Of a stretch of 64,000 nucleotides of DNA, positions 22,057 through 32,034 are shown in pieces; position 1 is the first letter of the stretch, and each line of letters opens with the position of its first letter. The stretch comes from Phyto melanocephala. Lineage: Eukaryota; Arthropoda; Insecta; Diptera; Rhinophoridae. The stretch lies in NCBI GenBank assembly GCA_941918925.1, contig OW799237.1:68689626-68753625 (forward strand), read 5' to 3'. A program made the position numbers and the translations under genes. Below the pieces are notes generated by a model. It worked only from the letters and a program-made list of their open reading frames with translations. It did no database searches and was not told where the DNA came from.

Positions 22057-22794
22057 CACCGCCACCGCCGAATGTAATGCCCTCACTTGTTTTAATTCTT
22101 CATTTTACAAAGAAATCTTGTATCCACAAAAACGTTGTTAATTTTGTTTATTTTTCGATTCTATATTTGTGCATGACCGATAGAAAAATATATATTGTTA
22201 CGTTTATACCTTTTATAAATGTTGGCTTATTTCCTTTAAATATACTTTGAGTTCTTTTATTACAATCAAAAACAGTTGAAATCAGTTATAAAATTAAGAG
22301 CACTTAATTTATTTAAATACAATCAGATATTGTTTTTATATTACTCTACTTATTGTTATACACCTTTATTGTCAAACTCACTTTGGTACGCGCTTTACAA
22401 GCTCCGCTGTAATACTGATCATGTTAGCTGTGTTCGGTATCATTCGACAAAGTTCTTGTATGTTCACACTAGTACATTCGAAAACCGTTACATTTGAATT
22501 AAGACGTAATGTTTATGTTAAGTAATATGCAGGAATAATAAAAGTGCCTAAAAGTATGCTGCACATAATAACAAACATCATGTTCAAACAACCAGCGAAA
22601 TAAACTAATACAGATAAAACTACAGTAACTTAAACTACTACAACTAAAATAAATTATAATGTAAATTAAGATATTTAAAAATAAATCTGTAATAATATAT
22701 TAAATCTTAAAACAAAAGAACTGATTTCAACAGAATATAAGTACTTTACTGCTTTAAGAAAATACCTTTTAAATACATAATTAATTTTTTTTAC
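22057..22794. other. AT-rich DNA without a recognised gene
   Basis: An open frame at 22276-22497 has no recognisable motif. Nothing else was noticed. Confidence 0.45.
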
Positions 22795-23100
22795 ACATCA
22801 CCTGAGGTGTCAAGTGTAATGTGGCTTTGTCATTCAGTTTTTAATTTTTACAATATTTGTTTCCGGACCCCTTAAAGTATAAATGTATTTTTAAAGCTTA
22901 TGAATAGTAAAGTCAATTGAATGAATAATGCTTGTTGGTCCATGAGTAAGTTTAAGAAGCCCCCATATGTTGCACAGACCTGTATGTTGTAACAATCTCT
23001 TGAAAAATCGCTCATTAACTTACTGAGATATAAAAAGGAAATATGATTGCGTTTGTCTTTTTCCTATATTTTTCCCATAAAAAGTAATTACTTTTAGCCT
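22795..23100 (+). mobile_element. Relic of 'cccttcac' Helentron subfamily, 5' part
   Basis: It follows the block order of 47041-47400: CACCTGAGGTGTCAAGTGTA, CTTTGTCATTC, TTTTTACAATATTTGTTTCC, GACCCCTTAAAGTATAAATG, CTTATGAATAGTAAAGTC, and later CTTACTGAGATATAAAAAGG. The pyrimidine block is lost. Further faint matches (GAGATATAAGCACC near 23340) suggest the relic may go on to about 23400. Confidence 0.5.
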
Positions 23101-23400
23101 TAGGATAACTTATACACACTTTTGGTAATATTTATAGATACAATATGTCCCTAGAGCTATTCATAAAAAATGCTGGCAAAATCATTAATAGATTAGCGAA
23201 GTTATAGGCAAATATTATTTGGAAAAATATATTTTATAGTTTTTGTTTATTTCTGGACTAACAAGTTACACTAATTGCAAACTATAGCTTCAAAAATTAT
23301 TCGTGAGAAGAATTAGCAAACTGATTTTAAACTAACTGAGATATAAGCACCAAAATATAACTGAAACGATATTTTTTGCAAAATTTACAAACTAGAATCA

Positions 23401-25049
23401 ATTGTTTTTAGCTTCTAAACAACCAAGAGGTTCAATATCGAATGAGGCTATCAAATAAAATCGGCTTACTAATAGAATGTAATTATAGCTTGAATCGCAG
23501 ATTTTCAAATTATGCTTGTTTTGTCCATAGATCATTCTACTACTCATAACAGAAGGCAAAAAATAAAATTATTTTTTTGTGAACAAATCATCTACTAAAT
23601 ACAACCTAAATTAGTCCGCCAACAATGATACTTTGTTCCGCCATCGGCAATACAAAATATACTGTGAACTGGATCTACATTTTAATACTCACAAGCTGCT
23701 TAAAATTCATAAAAGGCATCGAGTAAAAGGTAAAAGCATGTAACTTAACAAACATGTTTCATTATTTTGCAGTAAAATATAATTTCATAAAGTAAAAAAA
23801 TGCAATTTTATTAAAAGTAATAACATTATAAAGAATAATGTTAAATCAAGTGTAGGTAAATGTGGACGTGTAACAACTGAACTATTAAATTTGAATTTTT
23901 ACTATCACAATATTATTTTGTTTCATCATAATTTCAACCCCTTCGTGAATTTCTCCATGTTTTAGCATATTTTTATTTTATTATATTTTTTTTTTATTTT
24001 TTTGCGTTTGAAAACCATTTATGGATTAAGCACAACAAATTGTACGTGAGGAGATACATTTTTTTATTTTCAACTTATTTTTGAAACTCCCATCTTCAGT
24101 TGTAATTTGCCAACCAGTGCAGACATTTTCTTTAGCATAGTTGGCAAAAGAGCAAGAATGTTCCTTGTACACGTTTCAAAAGATTTTTCTTGTATTTTTA
24201 TTTCCAAACACTCACAAATTCTTATGTAAACTAAAATCCCTGAATATGTTTCTTTTTTCAACATTAAATTTATGTTTAAAAATACAAATATCGTGTACAA
24301 TGAAATAAAAAAAAAGCGAAATTGTCTAATGGCACACATGTACGAGTGAAAAACTTATACACCTGTACACCTAAGCACGGTCATATCAAGCGATAAGTAA
24401 AATAAAATCGAGCAGTAGATTTTTATTTCAAATAGCATTACTACCTGGTTAATATGCATGCCAAAACGTTCATAATCATAAGATATATACGTACACACAA
24501 ACATCAGAACTGTAAAAGAATGAATATTTTTTTAATGAAACTGCAAATTATTCAGGCAATGAATTGTGATTTTTTTAATTTTACCCATTCTGTTCAAATA
24601 ATAAATTGAATTAAAATGTAATTGAATTTATCATGTAAAACAAATTCTGGAGTATGTTAATTTCATCTTAAAAAAATTTAATTAATCTTTTAACGAAGTC
24701 AGATGTGCTGACTTTTATTACATAAAAATCGCTAATGGGTACGATAGATTCTTTAAAATATTTTAAATCTCAAACTAACTGCAATTCGTGAACCAGACTA
24801 AATTTAGTTTAAAAATTGCAGTTTTTCTTCTGCTGTTTGTTTTTTACTTTCTTTAAGGTTTGTTTCTAATGAGTTTTTTTGGTTTAACCATTGTAACATT
24901 TATATAAAATATTTTAATGAATGTAGTGTGGATTTTTACGAAATATTTTTATTAGTTGTACTATATCTATATAATGTTATTTTTACATTTTTTTATTATT
25001 GTTATTCTCTTTTCTTTTCTCTTTAATGATATACATACTTAAGCTTATC
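23401..25049. other. AT-rich DNA without a recognised gene
   Basis: A minus-strand frame at 24070-24339 (89 codons) contains YIRICECLEIKIQEKSFET and NILALLPTMLKKMSALVGK. I cannot link it to any family. No repeat was recognised. Confidence 0.4.
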
Positions 25050-25490
25050 TATTTCTGAGGCCACCCTTTGTTTGGTCCTTGTGTCCTCCTCGCAGTCCAA
25101 TAATAAAGTGAGGACCTTTAGCTGCTGCTTACTTCTATTTATTACTCATCCTCTTTTGTTGTTGGTATTAGGGAGTTAAAAGATTGGAAATTTTTCTTCC
25201 TCTTTCTTGGCTTTCTTCAGGTACCTAGGCTTTGGTCCCACAATAGGGTCTTCTAGTAAGGTCAACCACCTCTTCTCGGCTTCGTGCAGATCGAGTTGTA
25301 GCTCCTCAACCGTCTATTCCATGCACTAAAGGATCAAGAAGATTTAAATTTTTTTTTAAGGGTGCCAATTTAGCGTAAACTGTTTGTATTGGCCCCTTGA
25401 AGGATCTAAGCCGTCTTTTGAATTAAGCAAAGAGTTAAGCAAGTTTTGCTTTTTACTTTTCGCTATGTGCATTCAGAAGAGCTGGCAGAA
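25050..25490 (-). pseudogene. G+C-richer coding relic, possibly retroelement gag
   Basis: This island is distinctly less AT-rich than its flanks. On the minus strand one frame reads FKRRLRSFKGPIQTVYAKL then APLKKNLNLLDPLVHGI. After a frameshift near 25310 it reads TVEELQLDLHEAEKRWLTLL, then EDPIVGPKPRYLKKAKKEE. A third piece reads LLDCEEDTRTKQRVASEIDK at about 25060-25120. The first segment is loosely like the N-terminal Gag region of BEL/Pao elements, which often has a 'K.....G.i......l' start and a coiled region. This is a guess. Stops and shifts show it is dead. Confidence 0.35.
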
Positions 25491-26379
25491 TCGCCATGTG
25501 AAGGTTCTTCTTTATTTAAATTTTCTTTGTCTTATATATTAATAATGAAAATATAACTTAAAATCTAGTAATGAGTGATTTCTCAACCACTCATTACAAT
25601 TATTAATCTCTTAGTCTACATTTAGTCTTATTGTCTACAATTTACATATCAACATGAGTTATTTGAGTGACATAGTTAAAGGATGGGAAATTACAGTCAT
25701 TGACTGGTGTGCTGCATTAAATGATTTGCTAAGTTTATTAATTGAATGTACTATTCGTAGTGTCTATCTGGGTAAGCAGTGCAGACTTGTGAGGTACACT
25801 ACAAACTATTAAGTTTATTTTTCTCACTAAAAAATTGTTGTAAAAAAAAATTAAAATTTCTTACCCTTAAGTTTTCGATTATGTAATTCTCTTTTTAGAT
25901 TAAAATAAGAATTTTTAATTCAATTTATATTTTGGGCAAAATTAAGGTTTTCAAAATTTTGTTAACTTGGTGAATAAAAAAATAATTTCGAACCATTCGT
26001 TTACAGCTCTGGTATACACATGAACATAAATTTATGCATACTGAGGTACAATTTTACATACTTTTTTGAACTCACGTACAGATATATACATACAAACATG
26101 AACAGTGGAAATGAAAAACAAATTATTTCTGGCAATTTTTTAACTGAAATTATAATACGCCGCTATCGTGTCCTATAAAAAGTTACAATATTCAAATATT
26201 TTGTACAGAAATGTATGCAAAATTCTAAGAATCTAAAAGTTAATTAATTCCAATATGAGTACAAAAGTATGAGAGCAAGTTGAATTCTTAAGAAGTAAGA
26301 CTGCTTAAATCGGAAGCGCCAAATTTTCTATACACCTCACTATCATCACTACACTTAAAGTTAAGGTTATCCAATTTGT
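25491..26379. other. AT-rich DNA without a recognised gene
   Basis: A perfect 9-base hairpin, TAATGAGTG/CACTCATTA, lies at about 25569-25596. Nothing else was noted. Confidence 0.45.
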
Positions 26380-26700
26380 TTCTTACTCCGTCTTGGATTT
26401 TCAAATATTTCATAGTTTACTGTACTCTAGTTAGGCTTTTTCATTTGAAGTCCATATTATTGAGGTAAAAAAATATCCGGCATATTGTTTCGGACACCAT
26501 CTTATTGTTTGATATTTTCATTGTTTATTGTGTTCTACTAGTAACTCCCTTCTATTTGAAACCCACAGCAAATAGTTTAAAAGAGATAAATTTTGTTATA
26601 AGATTTCACCCATTTATCCACAACTTTGCTTAGGATATCAAATTGGAATTCGAGTTTTGCAAACTTTACTGTATTCTACTGGTGAATTTAATTCTATAAT
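26380..26700 (-). repeat. Three units of the third Helentron-like subfamily
   Basis: Words of the form (C)ATCTTGGATTTT..., TTTACTGTATTCTACTAG and AACTCC.TTC.ATTTGAA recur three times at roughly 110-base steps. They match 14257-14365 and, reversed, 11075-11460. Confidence 0.5.
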
Positions 26701-27329
26701 GTTTTCTAATAAGTAAGAATTACATTTGATAGCAACACGAAATCTATTGTTGTTCCTCCAGAGTAAAACCTTTTCCTTTCCAAATCTTAGAAAGAATATC
26801 GAGTCACGAAGCTTGGAATATATATTTCCTGAGTAAAAACAATATTTTTCCCCGAAAAATCTATGCATTTGGAGAGGAGTTATCGATCAAAATGTACGAA
26901 AATTTATACCGCACAGTGTATTTTTTCTATATTTAAAAACAAAAACGTCATAAAAGCAACAAAATTGGATGTACGATTCTGAAATTTTGCAAGCATGGCT
27001 TTTTTGTCAAATGCTTTGTTCTAATGGAAAATAAATGTAACACGCGCACTTTTACGCCCACCTCCAATATAACGTTTTACTTCAAATTCATAAAATTTCT
27101 CAATGAATAAAGATTTTGGAATAATAAAGGACTATATTTAAATATCTAACTTGCATTCATTAGTAGAAACAACTCCAAAACGCCTACTTTAACGCCCATT
27201 TTCATTGAACGACTACAACAACTTCGACACGCCTACTATTACGACCACTTTTCTCGTTATCCACTGTTAATAAAATTTAAAAGCTCATAAAACCGACAAA
27301 CTTGGAGGTATGATGATGAAATTCGCTAC

Positions 27330-27346
27330 ATATATATATATATATA
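27330..27346. repeat. (TA)n microsatellite
   Basis: A short TA run inside the Helentron body. Other copies have only a few TATA units at this place. Confidence 0.85.
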
Positions 27347-27689
27347 GTCAATTTTATTGTTATGCCGGAAAACTAAGGTGACACGCCCACTTTAACGCCT
27401 ACCTCCCATATAACGGTTTATCTCAAATTCATATAATTTCTCTATCAATAAAGATTTTGGAATAAAAAAGGACTATAGTGAAACATCTAAGTTGCATCGG
27501 TTAGTAGAAACAACTTCAACACGCCTACTTTAACGCCCACTTTCATTGAAAGACTAAATTTACGAAAACATTTTAATAGCATATCGAAGTTATACAAATA
27601 AATTGACACATTTTTTAGTATAAAGAGATTATTGCATAGCGATTACTGTTAATAAGAAACAAATACATTTTGTGCTATAAATTGGGTTA

Positions 27690-28114
27690 TTTCCCGGGAA
27701 TTTGAGTTATTTAATCTTCCCGACTTCCCGGGATTTTTTTTCGGAATCTCGGGAAATAAAAAAGGTGGCTACGATTCGAAAGGAGATGTTTATATTGAAA
27801 TTGTATTCTAATGATTTTCATAGCTGAAGTACCTGTATATCTGTTTTTTTGTGCTCATATTTGATCTCGTATCTAGAGAATAAATTTTTTTTCAATAAAT
27901 AATATTTTTACTTAAGTTATATTTTAAATTCAAGTTTCTTTATTAATTTGATAATTTTTAATTTTTATAGTTTTTGAAGTGTTCCTTTTACATTATAAAC
28001 TATTTTATAGTTTTTAATAAAAAGTTTTTTATTAATAAAAAACAAATTTACTTTATATTTGTTTTGCGGCGGGATCCCAGGATATTAAAAAATAAATCTC
28101 GCATTCCCGGGAAA
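27690..28114 (+). mobile_element. MITE with TTCCCGGGAA ends, inside Helentron
   Basis: The left end reads TTTCCCGGGAATTTGAGTTA. The reverse complement of the right end reads TTTCCCGGGAATGCGAGATT. Both ends also hold a second CCCGGGAT or TCCTGGGATCC word about 30 bases in. The 425-base AT-rich interior has no gene. The same MITE, at the same Helentron position, is found reversed at 40151-41003. Confidence 0.7.
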
Positions 28115-28289
28115 CAGAAATTTTGAAAATTTATTTACGTTAAATTTTAAATAAATCTGAAGACAAAAAAAGAAGCCTAAATTCACTATGTTCACTAGGG
28201 GAAAAAACCCTAGCTATAAAAAACGGAAAATTGGTGGCACAGCCGATATAGTGCTTTTACTTGTTTTGCGCTGTCTAACAAAAAATCCT

Positions 28290-28480
28290 TTTTATAACAT
28301 TCACACGAGAGTGTGTCATTCCGAATGTAATTTCTACAATATTCATTTAATATCATATAAAGTATAAACATATATTCTGAATCCTTACAGATAGAGTAAT
28401 TGACCTACCCAAGTTTGTATATCCGTGTGTGTGTGTTGAAATCAACTTTTTGAAGCCCCAACGTAGACATCCGACTAGCA
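28290..28480 (+). mobile_element. 5' relic of 'cccttcac' Helentron subfamily
   Basis: Words in order: CATTCACACGAGAGTGTGTC, ATTCCGAATGTAATTTCTAC, ATAAAGTATAAACATATATT, GTCCGTGTGTTG-like GTTTGTATATCCGTGTGTGT, and TTGAAATCAACTTTTTGAAG. The order matches 47041-47235. It starts a few bases after the preceding Helentron's 3' end, so the two are nearly head-to-tail. Confidence 0.6.
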
Positions 28481-29034
28481 GTATCAATTTATCAGAAAAT
28501 TTTGCAAAAGAACAGGATTGCCTGTGTTTTATACCTAATCTTAGTTAGATTTTATAGTTCTCAGATAATCTCTTCACTCGTTTGTTAAATATCAATATAA
28601 AGTATACATATAAAAATATTACTGGAAAATATTTGTTCAGTCTTTCCATTATTGGCCATAACTTTGGAAACAATATAAATTTTTTATTGAGATTGCAACA
28701 ACAAAATTTGATTTAAATGTATGGGTGTATGGTGTAGATTTAATTAAATGGAGCTTAACTCTGAAAAATGCATATATATGTGTTTCCTTCGTAGATGTAG
28801 GGTGATACAAAGCCGGACTTGACTGACGACAACTACAGATGACTTATGGGAACGACTTAGGCTGCTGCACATACGGACAAGACAGAAGAGTTTAGTTGTA
28901 GACAAACACGCAAACAACACGGACAAACGAATGCTTTAATTAAGTTCAATAAATACATATTAACCGAAAAAGTGTTTAGTGTCATTTATTTTCTACATGT
29001 TATATTAAAGTTAATTATGTTTTAAATGATTATA
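28481..29034. other. AT-rich DNA without a recognised gene
   Basis: A frame at 28744-28926 (minus) has no family motif. Nothing else was seen. Confidence 0.4.
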
Positions 29035-29040
29035 CGTTCA

Positions 29041-29744
29041 TAAGACTGGAATTCGTATCCGACCTTGGAATCCTTTTAGATGCGAAACTAAATTTTATTC
29101 AGCATATCTCTTTAACTGTTAATAAAGCACGTGTTGTCCTTGGATTCATAAAACGTTGGGCAAAAGAGTTAACTGATCCATATATAACAATACAATTGTA
29201 TATTTCTCTTGTCAGGCCTATTCTTGAGTATGGTTCAATAATTTGGGATCCAACTTACAATGTTTATATTAATAGCATTGAATCTGTGCAAAAACAGTTC
29301 CTGATATTTTGTCTTCGTGGCTTACAGTGAAATTCGTTAAACCTGCCGCCTTATACAAGCAGACTTGCACTAGTAAAGCTGCCAACTTTAAAAAGTCGAA
29401 GAACAATGCTAAATGTTACTTTTATTCTAAATTTAATAAAATGATGTATATGCTTTGATTTACTATGAATGAATATCTTTTTAAATGTACCATCTCGTTC
29501 TACACGTTATTTTTGTCCGCTGTCAGTCAAAGTTTTAAGAACGAATTACGCCAACTTCGATCCGTTTTTGAGGATTTGTACCGAGTTCAACAAACATATT
29601 GATTTTTCTTTAAATGTTAACATTGTAAAATGTAAAATTATTTTGTTTTTGAATAACTAATATTAAACAATTTGTATGTTTTGCTTTATAGTCTGTAAGG
29701 TTCTTGAATCCATAGACTTAATAAAATAAATAAATAAATAAAAA
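29041..29744 (+). mobile_element. Jockey-like LINE, 5'-truncated 3' end
   Basis: The reverse-transcriptase C-terminus reads LEFVSDLGILLDAKLNFIQH, then ISLVRPILEYGSIIWDPTY, SVQKQFLIFCLRGL, a stop at about 29327, LPPYTSRLALVKLPTLKSRR and TMLNVTFILNLI. A shifted frame (29469-29660) gives VPSRSTRYFCPL and NYANFDPFLRICTEFNKH. These are standard words of jockey-clade elements. The insertion starts abruptly mid-gene and ends with a TAAA tail at 29720-29744. It is not the same family as the LINE at position 1. Dead because of the stop and frameshift. Confidence 0.85.
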
Positions 29745-30522
29745 TTACAACAACAACAATAACAAAATCTAAATGAAGCTAATACACATTTAATTATATA
29801 TGCATGGTAGTACTTAATGGTACCAACTGTGTAATGGAATGATTAAAACAAGATTACGCATTCCGACTGTAAAACATGTTTTGCATTCTCCATATATACG
29901 TCACACCCACCTCACACTTAACAAACATATATAAACAGTAAATTTTTTAAATTATTAAAGGAGAGTAAAAGCATTCTAGTTTATTTAAAAGTATATTGTT
30001 GAACATTTTACGGCTTGTATAATTATTTACCGTTTTTAAGGTAATTTTACAACAAAAAAAAATCTCTTTTTTTATTTATTTATTTGTTATATATTATTTA
30101 TTAATTATTTATATTAGCACTTTATTCAATTTTTTAAATTTTTACTTGTATTATCAATCACTGATTGCTGGTGTGACGTCACTAATGAGAGAACTGATTT
30201 ACAACACACATGCGCAATACGTAATCTTGTTTTTCTAACTTTTGAACTTTTTAAGACATTATTTTATTAAAGAAATTGATTTATTTTTAGTAATGAAGGA
30301 AATCATACGGTGAGAATCGGGAAAACATTTGCAATTTTCTTGATTTTTTTTTTTTTTTTGTATTCCTTACTAGTCAGCAAGTATAGAAAGTGTTTTTTTA
30401 CAAGAACTATATTACTAAAAAATTAACTCAATACTATAAAATCTAAATAATTATTAAAATCAAACTCCAGAACAACCATAGTATAGTTTCAACTGAATTT
30501 TTTTTTAAATTGACAAAAAAAA
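29745..30522. other. AT-rich DNA without a recognised gene
   Basis: A near-perfect cAMP-response-like TGACGTCA occurs at about 30174. T-rich tracts otherwise. Confidence 0.4.
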
Positions 30523-31133
30523 GGGTGATTAGATTTTAAGGGTTGATGTTGATTTTGAATAAAATACAAATTACTTAGGAAATAATTGTAATTTCCTTTT
30601 ATTATGATAATATTCGTATGGTTCAATTATGTATGGAACAAAATATCGGCCAAATGGCCGGCGCGACCTCAGCGCGGCGCACCTCCATTCGATGGTTCAA
30701 ATTTTCAATGACAATGTTGATGTTCAATTGTTGGGCACGATGATGAGTCGAAGTTGACTGCTCTTTTGCCACACTATAGCGAAAAACAGCAATGTTTCCC
30801 ATTCAACGGACTAAAAAGGCATTCGCAGATGTTCTCACATTTCATACAGACCTGTTGTGCAGAAATTTAAATATTTTTCACAATTCTCCCGATTGTGGAC
30901 AAATTCGAACGATTATGTTGACCAAAGGAATCACGAAGCGCACAAAATGCATTTTGATTTGAACGCCCATTTTCATAATAAGCCTGAATAACTTTAACGC
31001 GTTGCTCGATTGTGTATCTTTCCATGGTTCAAATGGAATTAGTCTGAAATTGAGAAATGTTAAATGAAATGCAAAAAAAATTGATGTTTAGGTGTGGTTT
31101 ACATTCAATATCGGCCCTTAAAATTTAGCCACC
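30523..31133 (-). mobile_element. Mariner-like element, internally deleted
   Basis: The ends are inverted: left GGGTGATTAGATTTTAAGGG, and the reverse complement of the right GGTGGCTAAATTTTAAGGGC. Both continue GATRTTGA. The minus strand encodes the transposase start at 31025, and the remaining body is a much-decayed transposase. Related copies lie inside Helentrons at 36747-37312, 43905-44335 and 55884-56475. This one is free-standing, with a G+C-rich patch GGCCGGCGCGACC that the others lack or have lost. Confidence 0.75.
30867..31025 (-). pseudogene. Mariner-like transposase, N-terminal helix-turn-helix part
   Basis: From ATG (31025-31023) 52 codons read MERYTIEQRVKVIQAYYE, NGRSNQNAFCALRDSFG and QHNRSNLSTIGRIVKNI before a stop at 30867. 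The 'MER.T.EQR..ii..Y..NG.S' start and the '.LR..FG.HN.P....I.rIv.kF' continuation are the paired helix-turn-helix DNA-binding region of Tc1/mariner-superfamily transposases. The catalytic DDE/D domain does not follow in frame. A full-length family member would be about 340 residues. This is the best-preserved start among the copies here; in the copy at 36747-37312 the ATG is lost. Confidence 0.75.
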
Positions 31134-31176
31134 TTTTAGAAACAACGATATTTTCAATTTATCGTTTTTTTTTTAT

Positions 31177-31515
31177 AATTTTTGTTTGTTGGTTGTTGGG
31201 TTTAAGCTGGTCTATATGCATTTCACTGGTGCTTATGCCAGATCATCAGTAGACCTTTAAACCACAAAATTTATGAAAAATAAATAAAATAAGAATGAAT
31301 AAAAATTGTTGGTTGGGTTTATGAAGAATTTTTAAATTTTGTTTCTTGATTTATTTAGAATTCTCATATTGTTTATGAAAATTTTAAATAAAGCTTGTAA
31401 TAATTTTAAACTTCTTCATAAATTTTGTGGTTTAAAGGTCTACTGATGATCTGGCATAAGCACCAGTGAAATGCATATAGACCAGCTTAAACCCAACAAC
31501 CAACAAACAAAAATT
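31177..31515. repeat. Perfect 101-bp inverted repeat with 137-bp spacer
   Basis: Bases 31177-31277 and 31415-31515 are exact reverse complements by eye. The arms include GGTCTATATGCATTTCACTG and CAGATCATCAGTAGACCTTT. The spacer holds a partial extra copy, TTGTTGGTTGGGTTTATGAA. Perfect arms amid otherwise decayed repeats point to a recent origin, to gene conversion, or to selection for a hairpin RNA. I found no target duplication and no other copy in the window. Confidence 0.85.
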
Positions 31516-31834
31516 TTGAAAGTTAACGGGAGAATATCCTAGATAATTAGTAAATATTTTATGTTTTTTTTTTATTTTATTTAAAATGATAAATATTTTT
31601 TTAAGATATTTTTTAACATCCAAAATATTAGTAAAAATACGTGTTAAGGTCTTATCAGTTTTTTTTTCTGTTATTGATATTAATTCTTATTTGCGTTTTT
31701 TTAATTTTGCTATTGGAAAAATTTTTGTAGATTTAATATTTATCTGGCACAATAGATTCGGTACAAACTTCGAATTTTCAGGAGAACATACAACTAGATT
31801 GAATGTACATGATGACATGCCATTAAAGCATCTT

Positions 31835-32034
31835 GGTAAGGTAGGTTAGGTAGAACAGGCAGCTGCTGTGCAGCTCACTTGGGTCCATTATATTGATCCC
31901 TTTGTGATACCTAAATAGAAAAGTAAGAATAGAATAGAAAGGAAGCAGACATGTCCAGAGTCTCTGGTGGGAATCGAAAACGCAACCCCCAAACTAGCAG
32001 AACAGCACACTGCTGACTAGTCCATCGGGGACAC
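31835..32034 (-). mobile_element. tRNA-derived SINE, copy 2
   Basis: Read on the minus strand it begins GTGTCCCCGATGGACTAGTC. It has AGTTTGGGGGTTGCG followed by a mutated B box (TTTTCGATTCC), then TTCTATTCTATTCTTACTTT, ATCACAAAGG and a tail TACCTAACCTACCTTACC. Head, body and tail match 11555-11782. The B-box damage suggests an old, inactive copy. Confidence 0.75.

Larger units (their letters stand above)
26800..28267 (+). mobile_element. Helentron (INE-1-like), 5'-truncated, carrying a CCCGGG MITE
   Basis: The match to the main subfamily begins near 26800 (CACGAAGCTTGGAATATATA), so the pyrimidine block is missing. It includes GAAAATTTATACCGCACAGT and five CGCCCAC-type blocks. At 27568 it reads CATATCGAAGTTATACAAA, the site that in three other copies is split by a mariner. 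It is interrupted at 27690-28114 by a MITE and ends GGCACAGCCGATATAGTGCT plus TTTACTTGTTTT. Half of the terminal hairpin is lost. The same MITE sits at the same place in the copy at 40071-41240. Confidence 0.8.

Noticed and set aside
24070..24339. 89-codon minus-strand frame as a gene
   Set aside because: No recognised domain and composition like the local DNA; kept only as a note.
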